Assembly (NCBI RefSeq): GCF_022655055.1 | Contig: NZ_CP093384.1 | Coordinates: 806,001-870,000, forward strand | Direction: 5' to 3' | Length of the DNA: 64,000 bases | Origin: Vagococcus sp. CY52-2 | Lineage (GTDB): Bacteria; Bacillota; Bacilli; Lactobacillales; Vagococcaceae | Shown: piece by piece, positions 53,301 through 61,373 of the stretch | Numbering within the stretch: the first letter of the stretch is position 1 | How the letters are laid out: every line of letters begins with the position of its first letter | The notes under the pieces: generated by a model | What the model was told of the DNA's origin: nothing | Database searches by the model: none | Seen by the model: only the letters and a program-made list of their open reading frames with translations | Position numbers and translations under genes: made by a program

Positions 53301-54034
53301 ATCAAGGGGATCCCCTTGATTGGACTGATGATTATTCACTAGAATTGAGGTCTTTTTTAGAAGAGCATAAAGAAGATGGAGAGATGGAGAGAATAAAAGC
53401 AATTCCTAAAGGAAAATGGAACTATCTTCCTCAAACTAAAAAAACAATTATTGATCCTTCAGAAGTGATAGGATTATATACAACTAATGGAAAAATCACA
53501 GGAACTGGTGAAAAAATTAAAGATGTAAGTTTTGTAAAAATTGCATTTTCTGGTCAAAGTAGAGGTCCTTTCCAATCCATTAGAACAGAATATATGGAAG
53601 AACAAGAAGCTTTAAGACGAATAAAAACAACGCCTGATGATAATGGTATCAGCATGGATACAATTAAGGTGAATAGGGAAGAATATATATCTAAAGGAAA
53701 AGTAGAAGTAAAAGTGCATTTTGATTCAAATAAAACTGCTTTTGATTTAAAGTCACCTTCTCATATAAAAGCTTTAGAAATTGTAGGGACATACTTTACA
53801 TTGGATGTATTGGGTATAGTTAGAAAAGGTATTCAAAGATCAAATGAGAAGCGTGAATTTGAACAACTTGTAAGAAAGTTAAATAAGGAAGTAAAAGAAT
53901 CAGGTACTCCATATTCTACAACTATTCGAAAATTTGAAGTTTTTATTAAAAAACTTTTAGATAAAGAAAATCAGGAACAAAAAATAGATAAAATTGAAGG
54001 AGTATTATTTTATGCTAACAGCGAAAAGGCTTAG
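50342..54034 (+). CDS. PLD-nuclease/SF2 (SNF2-type) helicase, restriction-like
   Basis: About 1230 residues. N-terminal PLD domain: R-L-H-A-K-A-Y-I-F (H129, K131), then G-I-I-G-S-S-N-F-T-K-A-G-L (148-158). Helicase domain: L-S-D-S-V-G-L-G-K-T-I-T (Walker A about 278-284), V-I-D-E-A-H-N-L (365-368 DEAH), L-L-L-T-A-T-P-I-N-N, and in the second lobe D-V-L-S-E-G-Q-N-L-Q and Q-R-N-G-R-I-N-R-L-G. A charged coiled region separates the lobes. ATG 50342 follows AAAGAGGCGAG; earlier in-frame ATGs have no ribosome site. Overlaps the methyltransferase gene by 23 bases, so the two work together: likely an ATP-driven nuclease that cuts unmethylated DNA. Confidence 0.85.
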   Translation: MSQYPQFIDNKRKTLAETLRTIAPNYNVLRIATGYWDLSGTLELIDEIKDYTKIQLLIGQEPLANHLQKKFNISINENDLFPDSYVQSDLEEYGTTNQINELRETARKIVSLIKEGCLEVKVFRQPRLHAKAYIFGELGDGKSVGIIGSSNFTKAGLTTSQELNFLTDDYKIVEFEPKTDNQENGHITWFDELWNDDGAEDWTGDFTQIISNSPVGDKTYGPYDVYIKTLMEVFPDELIDISPFDTDIERVLHEFQNQNALSLRRKLDTMGVAMLSDSVGLGKTITAAAIIKQYIYDDKVNIAIIPPASLKQQWVDELESDRWNLVEHRDFEIYTQQDSNKIEDLIEKSKSRRNTRGEIDLFVIDEAHNLRNSGSTRHQQILELFQENPNAKVLLLTATPINNSLMDFANQIQLGSKGDLVSVNVPYATGNSQLEYIDFFEALKRIQSQISRAEKNGEKLDWNIYRKSLTSGIRHYLVRSTRQGVIKRNAMKSNVEGQKLFPDTKVEQFSYSYGKDNSKLVKATIEAQISNVFEGLDPRLLNLDFVSEITQRTIHPIDLYSNIHRLQEDNQNEQIFEDNDISENYLDIKILNSNMSETVISLLFQLINFLGFTPYKPDSYRNEIYGKSIPEVRSMSISSKIRTQLAIHNMLHVTWLKRLESSMMALKKSISNYKHRIEFFETWLEKGYIINLSDASLLENEYGEDIDRAFEDYEQYLSELEEAMDGDDEYIKKRGIERKEADEDIYNLVQLRKDIDRDKSIINLLLSLLDLLTQEGSDEKLNAFVSRLCEQINEGKHGGKVLVFSFFSDTVDYLRDTLPRLLENRIPGFNKQSAFVSGNSKEVEDIAKRFSPNSKKYQLKSDEVELNFLFATDVLSEGQNLQDAGILVNYDLHWNPVRMIQRNGRINRLGSCFDEVLIANATPSDDLETYLKLVKRIERKIDTINSTVGNDQSILGEEANPIEFNDMLDYYNENEVIASEAASRLENQGDPLDWTDDYSLELRSFLEEHKEDGEMERIKAIPKGKWNYLPQTKKTIIDPSEVIGLYTTNGKITGTGEKIKDVSFVKIAFSGQSRGPFQSIRTEYMEEQEALRRIKTTPDDNGISMDTIKVNREEYISKGKVEVKVHFDSNKTAFDLKSPSHIKALEIVGTYFTLDVLGIVRKGIQRSNEKREFEQLVRKLNKEVKESGTPYSTTIRKFEVFIKKLLDKENQEQKIDKIEGVLFYANSEKA

Positions 54035-57000
54035 TATCATAGATGATTTGGTTAAAAATCTTTCAAATGAAGATGATAAATGGATGTCCCTTGCAATTGC
54101 AATTGATTTAGCAGATGAAGTATTAAAGGTAATACTTCCTGATAATAATGATTGGGAAAATCAATTAAATAGAGACTCTAGTAATACTGGGAAATTGCCG
54201 GATCCACTCCCTTTAGACACTTTTAAAAATCAAAAACAGGTATCATGGTTTAATATTCATCCTGAATCAACTTCAGCAAGAAGTGCATTTAAACTATTTT
54301 ATTCAGAAGATTGTGCATTGGAGAGTAACTTTTTTTGGTTTAGTGAATCAGCAACTAAGCAAAAAATTGCTGCTGCCACAGAGTATTCACAAAATTGGGA
54401 GGATTCAGACCTTACTCGTAAGCCAGAGTATAAAGTAGGAATAGATTTCTTTTTAACACCAGATACTAATAGTTTGATGGTTGTTATTTCTAATCATCAA
54501 AAATTACGTGTATTAGAATTACATGGACAGTTGAGTAATACGCAAAAATTGATTTTGAAAGATAAACTGAATGGAGCTGCAGCGTATACTGGAATTGAAA
54601 ATGGAGAGCGATTAGAATTCGAACCACAACGTACAATTCATACGACACTTTGGAATGCCTTACAACTTAAAGAAGTAAATAAACAATTTTATGGCTATGT
54701 GGCTAGTCATTACGCAGAAGTTGTAACGTATTTAGAAAAAAATGGGAAAAAATCAGATGATGCAAAACAATTTTCTTCAAGATTATTGGGTAGATTATTA
54801 TTTATTTGGTTTTTAAGGAAAATGAATGTTATTAATGAAAGTGTTGGATACTTTGAAACAGATGATTTAACAGCAACTGAATATTATGATCAAAGACTGA
54901 AACAATTATTTTTTGAAACATTAAATACTGATGTAGAGTCTAGAACTAGCGGCGATTTGCTTACTCCTTATTTAAATGGGGGTCTATTTGAAGCGAAGGA
55001 AAACGACTTTGTCGATGAAACAATAGAATTTCCAGAAGGTTATTTCACACGCTTATATAATCATTTTGATGAATTTAATTTTACAACAGATGAATCTAGT
55101 GCTGATTTTGAATTAATAGCGGTAGATCCTGAAATGTTGGGACAAGTTTTTGAATCATTATTAGCTTCTCAAACAGATAATGAAGATAATAATGAGCGTA
55201 ATAATACAGGTTCGTTTTATACCCCACGTGAAATTGTTGGGTATATGGTTAAAGAAACTCTTAGACAATATTTATATTCTAAGATTGACGAAACAACTCA
55301 TAAAGGAATTGATGAATTATTAGATTTATCTGATTCTCAGTGGTTGAATAGAAAAAGCACATCTAGCGCAGATGTCTGGGGAGTTAATAGCAAGAAAGTT
55401 ATTTCTGAAATTAAAATAGCTCTCGACAATTTCAAAGTACTAGATCCTGCGGCAGGTTCAGGAGCATTTCCTATGGGGATGCTTCAGCAACTACTAAAAA
55501 CTTATGAAAGAATTGAAAAACGCTTTGACCCTTACAAGTTAAAACTATCTATTATTGAAAATAATATTTTTGGTGTTGATATTCAACCTATGGCTGTGGA
55601 AATAGCAAGGCTTCGTGTATGGTTATCAGTAATTGTTGATGAAAAAGATATTTCTAACATTAAGCCATTGCCTAATCTAGATTTTAAATTTATTGCAGCT
55701 AATTCATTAGTTCAGTTAGAAGATGGCCAAACAGATTTATTTGCTGATCCAGAATTAGATATTAAGCTTCAAGATTTAAGAAATAAATACTTTAATGCTA
55801 GATCTCCTAGAAGGAAAAAGGAACATCAAGAAAGATACTATAGATTGACGCTTGGTCAAGGGAATGTTTTCGATGATGAAAGAACTATTCAATTAAAATC
55901 ATTCGACCCGTTTAAGAATAGAACTGCCGCAGAATTTTTTGATCCACATGTAATGTTCGGAATAAGTGACGGATTTGATGCAATTATAGGAAATCCACCG
56001 TATCTTCTAGAAGGAAAAACCAATAAAAAGAAGTTTGAAGGTATTCCGTATTATCAAGGTAAAATGGACTTGTGGTATAGTTTTACTTGTTTAAGTATAG
56101 ATATGCTTAAGGAAAAAGGACATCTTTCTTTTATTGCCAAAAATAATTGGGTAACTAATTCAGGTGCAAGCATATTAAGAAACAAGGTAATAAATGATAC
56201 CAAAATAATTAAATTAATAGATTTTGGTAATTTATTTGTTTTTCAAAGTGCTAAGCAACAAACTATGATTATGATGTTTGAAAAAGATAAATTAACGGAT
56301 AATTATGAATTTGATTACAGAAAATTAAACGGTAGTAATAAAGAATTAACAAATAATGATATTAATAAATTTTTAAACAAAAATAATATAAAAGGTACAT
56401 ACGTTACTCCTCAAATAAAACGAGAAAATTATAAAGATTCTTTTTTTACGTTCAGTAAATATGAAAATATTCTAAACAAAATTAACTCAGATTCAGATTA
56501 TTTGAATAAAACAGAAGTTAATAATGGAATCCATTCGCATTATGATATTATTGACAAGAAATTAGCTAAATTACATAATATGCCAGTTGGAACTGGTATA
56601 TTTGTATTAAGCGATAGTGAATTAGAAAATTTAAATATAAACGATAATGAAGCTTTATTGATAAAGCCATTTTATACATCAAATGAAACAAAAAGATATT
56701 TAACCCAGAGTGCTAATAAATTATGGATAATATATACAGATTCAACATATAAATCTCCTAAATCTATGGATATATATCCAAACTTAAAAAAACATTTAGA
56801 TGTCTTTAAAAATGTAATTACTTCGGACAATAAACCTTATGGATTACATAGAGCTAGAAAAGAATTTCTCTTCAATGGCGAAAAAATATTGGCATTAAGA
56901 AAATGTGTTAATAAACCACTATTTTCATATTCAGACTTTGATTGCTATGTATCAGCTACGTTTAATGTGATTAAGACCAATAGATTTAATAATAAGTATT

Positions 57001-57293
57001 TATTAGCCTTATTAAATTCAAAATTAGTTCAATTTTGGCTTAAGTATAAAGGGAAAATGCAAGGAGATAATTATCAACTTGATCAAGCCCCCCTCATTAA
57101 AATACCAATAAAAGTTAGTAATGAAGAAATAACCAATAAAATTGTTATATTAGTTGACCGCATATTTTATAATATACAAAATAATACTGATACAAAAATA
57201 TTTGAAGAACAAATTGATCAGCTGATTTTTTCTATATATAATTTAGAGCCTTATGAAATAAAAATTATTGAAGATGATTTGAGAATAAAATGA
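54012..57293 (+). CDS. Eco57I-type adenine DNA methyltransferase with specificity domain
   Basis: 1093 residues. Motif I is L-D-P-A-A-G-S-G-A-F (DPAAGSG 478-484), and the catalytic motif IV is I-G-N-P-P-Y (661-664), so N6-adenine methylation. G-S-F-Y-T-P-R-E-I-V and F-G-V-D-I-Q-P-M-A-V-E-I-A-R-L-R are Eco57I/PglX family marks. The C-terminus (about 860-1060; Y-L-L-A-L-L-N-S-K-L-V-Q-F-W, G-D-N-Y-Q-L-D-Q-A-P-L) is a TaqI-type target recognition domain. No nuclease motif is seen in it. AAGGAG at 53997-54002 sets ATG 54012. Protects self DNA and sets specificity for the coupled helicase-nuclease. Confidence 0.88.
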   Translation: MLTAKRLSIIDDLVKNLSNEDDKWMSLAIAIDLADEVLKVILPDNNDWENQLNRDSSNTGKLPDPLPLDTFKNQKQVSWFNIHPESTSARSAFKLFYSEDCALESNFFWFSESATKQKIAAATEYSQNWEDSDLTRKPEYKVGIDFFLTPDTNSLMVVISNHQKLRVLELHGQLSNTQKLILKDKLNGAAAYTGIENGERLEFEPQRTIHTTLWNALQLKEVNKQFYGYVASHYAEVVTYLEKNGKKSDDAKQFSSRLLGRLLFIWFLRKMNVINESVGYFETDDLTATEYYDQRLKQLFFETLNTDVESRTSGDLLTPYLNGGLFEAKENDFVDETIEFPEGYFTRLYNHFDEFNFTTDESSADFELIAVDPEMLGQVFESLLASQTDNEDNNERNNTGSFYTPREIVGYMVKETLRQYLYSKIDETTHKGIDELLDLSDSQWLNRKSTSSADVWGVNSKKVISEIKIALDNFKVLDPAAGSGAFPMGMLQQLLKTYERIEKRFDPYKLKLSIIENNIFGVDIQPMAVEIARLRVWLSVIVDEKDISNIKPLPNLDFKFIAANSLVQLEDGQTDLFADPELDIKLQDLRNKYFNARSPRRKKEHQERYYRLTLGQGNVFDDERTIQLKSFDPFKNRTAAEFFDPHVMFGISDGFDAIIGNPPYLLEGKTNKKKFEGIPYYQGKMDLWYSFTCLSIDMLKEKGHLSFIAKNNWVTNSGASILRNKVINDTKIIKLIDFGNLFVFQSAKQQTMIMMFEKDKLTDNYEFDYRKLNGSNKELTNNDINKFLNKNNIKGTYVTPQIKRENYKDSFFTFSKYENILNKINSDSDYLNKTEVNNGIHSHYDIIDKKLAKLHNMPVGTGIFVLSDSELENLNINDNEALLIKPFYTSNETKRYLTQSANKLWIIYTDSTYKSPKSMDIYPNLKKHLDVFKNVITSDNKPYGLHRARKEFLFNGEKILALRKCVNKPLFSYSDFDCYVSATFNVIKTNRFNNKYLLALLNSKLVQFWLKYKGKMQGDNYQLDQAPLIKIPIKVSNEEITNKIVILVDRIFYNIQNNTDTKIFEEQIDQLIFSIYNLEPYEIKIIEDDLRIK

Positions 57294-57401
57294 TATTTGA
57301 TATTAATATAATGAGTGAATAAATTTTTCAAACAACTTCTCTACCTGCAAAATTGGATTCGTTTTTGGGTACGTTTTGATTACTATCAAGCAATATCATG
57401 T

Positions 57402-57452
57402 AGCAATAGTATCAGTATTTTATAATCAGAAAGTGCTGATACTATTGCTTTT
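57402..57452 (+). terminator. Terminator of the helicase-methyltransferase operon
   Basis: Perfect 14-bp stem AGCAATAGTATCAG / CTGATACTATTGCT around a 20-base loop, then T residues. Confidence 0.85.
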
Positions 57453-57479
57453 ATTAGTTTATTACCTTCCAATTTTTCA

Positions 57480-57501
57480 TTGGAAGGGTCTGTGGGATAA
57501 T
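57480..57501 (+). repeat. sufB 3'-end repeat, copy 3
   Basis: TTGGAAGGGTCTGTGGGA then TAAT. In frame it spells L-E-G-S-V-G-stop. With copy 2 it brackets the helicase-methyltransferase operon exactly. Confidence 0.7.
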
Positions 57502-57507
57502 AAAACT

Positions 57508-57554
57508 AAAGAGTACTAAAATATTGAATTGACAATGTTTTAGGCTCTTTTTTT
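57508..57554 (+). terminator. Terminator behind repeat copy 3
   Basis: Stem AAAGAG...TAAAATATTG paired with CAATGTTTTA...CTCTTT, imperfect, followed by seven T residues. Confidence 0.7.
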
Positions 57555-57741
57555 CCTGTGTAGTATAAGAGTAAATGAGATTATGTATATAATAAATAAT
57601 AATAGAGGGCTTAGCCTCCCTGTTATTACGACTTAATGCTTATTAATCTGATAACCTTTTTTTGCCTCATTTTGATAAATGATCAATAGCATAATTTCCA
57701 GACTCTTGCGAAAACTGTTCGGCGTAATCAGATATAAGTTG

Positions 57742-57961
57742 TTAGTATACTTTTTTCTTACTTAGACATAAACATTGTATATTAAATAGAATGTTCTTAA
57801 ATTCCTCCTGTTCAGAAGTAGGATACACGTTTTTTGATAATGCATCTTCATCAATTTCTTTATCAGATGCACTGTTATCAAAAAATATATCTGTAGATAT
57901 TACAATTAGCACGATTGTTGCGATAATCATTAGAACGAAAAGCCAACTTTTTTTTAATCAT
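57742..57961 (-). pseudogene. Small exported protein, frameshifted in a poly-A tract
   Basis: ATG 57961 opens M-I-K-K, then a run of eight A shifts the frame. With seven A the product would be M-I-K-K-S-W-L-F-V-L-M-I-I-A-T followed by a hydrophobic signal, D-I-F-F-D-N-S-A-S-D-K and an acidic tail ending at 57742. As it stands only an internal ATG (57930) is in the right frame. I do not recognise the family. Could be slippage-prone rather than dead. The gaps 57555-57741 and 57962-58243 hold no gene I can support. Confidence 0.45.
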
Positions 57962-58243
57962 GCTTACTATATGGATTATTCACAAGATAATATCCTCTTT
58001 AATTAATTATTGAATTTTTTAAGTATCCTATTTTTTTATTTGTTTTAACTCAGCTGTATTACTAAAGTGTATAAGTATCAATAAAACTAGATTATAATAG
58101 AAAACAGATTAGAGGTTCAGTCCCGCTCAAATTACTAGTCTTTTTTATTAATAAGAACAAAATCTCCATGTAAAATGTTAGAATAAAAGTGCTCAGATGA
58201 TTAAAGATTGGATATAAATATTAATAATTAGGGAGGTATTAAA

Positions 58244-59764
58244 TTGAAAATAGATTCTTTTATAAAGCAATATAGTAATCATCCTGTTCTTTTTATAGGT
58301 GCAGGATTTAGTTTAAGATATCTTGAAAATTCATTTACATGGGAAGAATTATTAAAACATGTTTCTTTAGAATTAACAGGAAATAAAGAGGTGTATTTAG
58401 ATTTTAAATCTGAATCAATCAGAAGTGATGGGTCTTACTCTTATGAAGAAATAGCTGGTAAGTTGGAAAGTCTATTTAATGAAACTTTATCTCAGGATAG
58501 GAATGGTAAATTTAAGGAAATTAATGATATTTTTTATAATAATATGGAAAAAGGTATTAAGCTAAGTCGTTTTAAAATTTATATTGCACAACTTCTAGGT
58601 GGAAAAAATTTAAAAGAGAATACAGAAAACGAAATAGCAGCTCTTAAAAGAGTTCGGAAAAATATCGGTTCGGTCATTACAACAAATTATGATAACCTGG
58701 TAGAGACTTTATTTGATTTTAATCCTTTAATAGGTAATGATATTTTATTAAGTAATCCGTACGGATCCGTTTATAAAATACATGGATGTGTTACTAATCC
58801 AGAAAAGATAATTATTACAGATAATGACTATGAATTATTTGAAGAGAAATATGAACTTATTAGGGCACAACTCTTATCATTATTTATTCATAATCCTATT
58901 ATTTTTATTGGGTATAGTATTGGTGATGAAAATATTAAAAAGCTTCTCAAAACTGTTTTTACATATGTAGAAGCTAACACAGAGATAGCTGAAAAAATTA
59001 AATCTAACTTTTTAGTTGTGGAGTATGAAAAAGATTCAAATAATTTAGAAGTTCATGATCATGATATCGTGCTTGAAGACTTGGTTACCATCAGAATAAA
59101 CAAAATTAAAACTGACAATTTTGAAGACATATACAATTCTTTAGCTTCAATTGAATTACCTGTTTCAGCTATGGATATAAGAAAAGTACAAAATGTTGTT
59201 AAGGAAATTTATGAAGGTGGAAATGTTTTAGTAAATATTGTCGATGACCTAAATGATTTGAAAAATAACGAAAAAGTTCTAGCAATTGGTAATGTTAATA
59301 GAATTAGTTATGATTATCAATCTATAGGAGAATTGATTGCTAATTACTTTAAAATTGTTGAGGAAGATAATTTTCAAATTTTAAAAGTAATTGATAAACA
59401 AAATATAAATAAAGGCCAGTTTTTCCCTATTTTTGCCTTTTCTGAAATTAATACTGATATTGAAAAAGCTGGCGAGTTAAAAGTACAGCAGGAAAAAAAA
59501 TTAAAAGAGATATATAGAAAATTAAAAAATAATCAGGAGAACTCTCATACAAGGATAGATGATATAATTAAGGATGATTGCATATCAAATTCTAATAAAG
59601 ATAATGCAATAATGTATGCAGTTTTTAATAAACAAATAGGATTAAAAGAATTTGAAGAACATTTATATACTAGGTCTAATAAAAAAGAAACTAGTTATAG
59701 AAGGTTGCTCTGTGTTTTTGATTTTATGAAATATTCAGGAGAATTAGAGAAGATAGAGTCTTAA
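58244..59764 (+). CDS. SIR2-domain protein, likely defence effector
   Basis: 506 residues from TTG, after GGGAGG. SIR2-type NAD-binding fold: F-I-G-A-G-F-S (GAGFS 19-23), V-I-T-T-N-Y-D-N-L-V-E (TTNYDN 146-151), K-I-H-G-C (H180), and F-I-G-Y-S-I-G-D-E-N at 221-230. The C-terminal half (from about 300) is unrecognised and probably senses the trigger. SIR2-domain proteins of this kind act in phage defence (Thoeris, DSR, SIR2-HerA) by degrading NAD+. The neighbouring restriction genes support that; it remains inference. Followed 31 bases later by a partner gene. Confidence 0.75.
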   Translation: MKIDSFIKQYSNHPVLFIGAGFSLRYLENSFTWEELLKHVSLELTGNKEVYLDFKSESIRSDGSYSYEEIAGKLESLFNETLSQDRNGKFKEINDIFYNNMEKGIKLSRFKIYIAQLLGGKNLKENTENEIAALKRVRKNIGSVITTNYDNLVETLFDFNPLIGNDILLSNPYGSVYKIHGCVTNPEKIIITDNDYELFEEKYELIRAQLLSLFIHNPIIFIGYSIGDENIKKLLKTVFTYVEANTEIAEKIKSNFLVVEYEKDSNNLEVHDHDIVLEDLVTIRINKIKTDNFEDIYNSLASIELPVSAMDIRKVQNVVKEIYEGGNVLVNIVDDLNDLKNNEKVLAIGNVNRISYDYQSIGELIANYFKIVEEDNFQILKVIDKQNINKGQFFPIFAFSEINTDIEKAGELKVQQEKKLKEIYRKLKNNQENSHTRIDDIIKDDCISNSNKDNAIMYAVFNKQIGLKEFEEHLYTRSNKKETSYRRLLCVFDFMKYSGELEKIES

Positions 59765-59795
59765 TTTAATATATGTCAAAGTGGTGATTATTTTA

Positions 59796-60401
59796 ATGAT
59801 AGATAGAGAAAAAAGAGTAAATGAAGGATTGGAAGCGAGAAAAAAATTTAATAGTCTAGAAGTGGACTATAAATTGGAAACTGAAAGAATATATAGAATA
59901 GTACAAAATCATCCAAATAAATTTGTTACTTCCAAAAGTATCTTTGTCATAACGTTAGGTTCAAATAAAGATTTTAAGCTAAAATATAAACAATATTTTA
60001 AATCGTTGTCAAAAAATGACTTAGAATCATATTATTATGTTTGGATAGGTCTATCAGAAGGAAATGTGGTAGTTGTAGGAAGAACATCTTTTTCAAAAAA
60101 TGCAAGATCAAGTTTTGGAGATTTATTCAATGAATATAATATATTTGGTGGTATCACTCAAGAAATTATTATGAGAATAATAATTTCTGAGAAAAAAGGA
60201 ATTGATGTAAATAAGATAAATCAATTAAACAATGATTTAAACGATTTTTTTACTCATGCAATAATAGTTCCTGTAGACGTTGGACAATGTAATAAAAAAG
60301 AAGCAGATTTAATTTGCAGTACTGTAGAACAGCAACTAGGAGATGGATTAATTAAGAATGAGATAGAGATACTTAATACTTACTCTCATAAGTTTTACTA
60401 G
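59796..60401 (+). CDS. Hypothetical protein next to SIR2 gene (201 aa)
   Basis: Starts at ATG 59796 (an in-frame GTG at 59781 is possible). No named family recognised. Notable is the central stretch S-Y-Y-Y-V-W-I-G-L-S-E-G-N-V-V-V-V-G-R-T-S-F with K-N-A-R-S-S-F-G-D-L after it, which faintly recalls a GIY-YIG core, and D-F-F-T-H-A-I-I-V-P-V-D-V-G-Q-C-N-K-K-E-A. Same direction and close behind the SIR2 gene, so most likely its operon partner (second effector, inhibitor or sensor). Confidence is in the gene, not the function. Confidence 0.6.
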   Translation: MIDREKRVNEGLEARKKFNSLEVDYKLETERIYRIVQNHPNKFVTSKSIFVITLGSNKDFKLKYKQYFKSLSKNDLESYYYVWIGLSEGNVVVVGRTSFSKNARSSFGDLFNEYNIFGGITQEIIMRIIISEKKGIDVNKINQLNNDLNDFFTHAIIVPVDVGQCNKKEADLICSTVEQQLGDGLIKNEIEILNTYSHKFY

Positions 60402-60436
60402 TGAAATCAAATATAAAATATAATAAACAAGTGGGT

Positions 60437-60613
60437 GTGAATACAGACTTTTTATTGACTTTACAAGAAAAGCTACCAGAATTTTTTACTAAAGAGTGTG
60501 AATTTAATTTATATGAACTTTAAGAAAAGTTACGAGAAAATAATATTCAGGAACTGTTAAACGGTCATCGTCTTAACTTTATTGGGAAAAGCTATTCAAA
60601 ATCACTAATATGA
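60437..60613 (+). pseudogene. Type III restriction-modification methyltransferase (Mod), N-terminal fragment
   Basis: From GTG 60437: N-T-D-F-L-L-T-L-Q-E-K-L-P-E-F-F-T-K-E-C-E-F-N-L-Y-E-L, then an in-frame TAA, then E-K-L-R-E-N-N-I-Q-E-L-L-N-G-H-R-L-N-F-I-G-K-S-Y-S-K and a stop. This is the N-terminal extension of type III Mod proteins, which goes on into the DPPY-motif methyltransferase; all of that is lost. A fossil of another restriction system at this locus. Confidence 0.65.
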
Positions 60614-60659
60614 AAAGGAATTTGAAATCTATCTGGAATTATTCGAATCTCTAGCTAAT

Positions 60660-61061
60660 TTGGATAGAAGTTTGGAAGAAATGTATGGATTATTAGTCTA
60701 TTTAAATAAACCTTATGAATCAATATCAAGTTTAATCATTACCAAAAAATTAGATAGTTCTATGAATAATCTAAATATAGCTTCTATAAATGTTAGAAGA
60801 ATTCAGATAAGATACTCACCATTTTTTATAGTAAATATTAAAGATGAATTATTAGAGATTAGTGTTAGTGTTGATAAGACTTCTAAAAAATTAATAGAGG
60901 AGATTATGATGAATGAAAAATCAATTGAAAGAATTGATATAGTTGAATGTCAAAAGAGTATTTTGAAAAGTATCAACATCTTAAGAGACTGTCATGAAAG
61001 AATTAGTACTGAAGTGAAAAGCTATTTGAACAATCTTAAGGTTAAAGAGATAAGTTGGTAA
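60660..61061 (+). CDS. Hypothetical protein, probably 5'-truncated
   Basis: From TTG 60660 the product is 133 residues: L-E-E-M-Y-G-L-L-V-Y-L-N-K-P-Y-E-S, R-I-Q-I-R-Y-S-P-F-F-I-V-N-I-K and a helical end. The frame is open upstream to about 60611 (Y-E-K-E-F-E-I-Y-L-E-L-F-E-S-L-A-N), in protein-like sequence with no start codon. So it looks like the C-terminal part of a longer protein joined to the Mod fragment by rearrangement. No family recognised; no ribosome site before the TTG. Confidence 0.4.
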   Translation: MDRSLEEMYGLLVYLNKPYESISSLIITKKLDSSMNNLNIASINVRRIQIRYSPFFIVNIKDELLEISVSVDKTSKKLIEEIMMNEKSIERIDIVECQKSILKSINILRDCHERISTEVKSYLNNLKVKEISW

Positions 61062-61129
61062 CATGTATATTTTTTAAGTCTAATAATTCAAACAGCAAAA
61101 CACTATTAACTGATGTTTTGCTGTTTATT

Positions 61130-61318
61130 TTAATTCACGGTTGTTAATTTATTAATAATTTCATTTTCTAATTCTTTTTGGTTAGTTGCAGTCATTTCAT
61201 CTGATGTTCTAATAATAACTGTACCAACAACAGTATATCCACCAGCAGAAGTTCCTTTGTCTATTACATCAGTACCAAAGACTTTATTTTGATCAACGAG
61301 AGTACTTGAAAAATACAC
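61130..61318 (-). CDS. Hypothetical small protein or fragment (62 aa)
   Basis: From GTG 61318: V-Y-F-S-S-T-L-V-D-Q-N-K-V-F-G-T-D-V-I-D, then G-G-Y-T-V-V-G-T-V-I-I-R-T-S-D-E and a helical end. Strand-rich, no signal peptide. Lies 55 bases behind the DUF4041 gene on the same strand. No good ribosome site, so it may be a remnant. Not recognised. Confidence 0.35.
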   Translation of the reverse strand: MYFSSTLVDQNKVFGTDVIDKGTSAGGYTVVGTVIIRTSDEMTATNQKELENEIINKLTTVN

Positions 61319-61373
61319 AACACATGTATTACTTTATCATATAAATACTCAAAAGGGTAAAAAACGTACATTA

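Noticed and set aside
50342-57293. Calling the helicase-methyltransferase pair DISARM or BREX
   Set aside because: The required extra genes (drmA/drmB type, or pglZ, brxC and others) are absent and the helicase carries a PLD domain in the same chain.
57600-57640. Hairpin-like GAGGGCTTAGCCTCCC stretch as a terminator or RNA gene
   Set aside because: Short imperfect pairing, no T run on either strand that fits a neighbouring gene.
59796-60401. GIY-YIG nuclease call for the SIR2 partner
   Set aside because: Only a faint resemblance around Y-Y-V-W-I-G and V-G-R-T-S; the downstream arginine, glutamate and asparagine pattern is not convincing.
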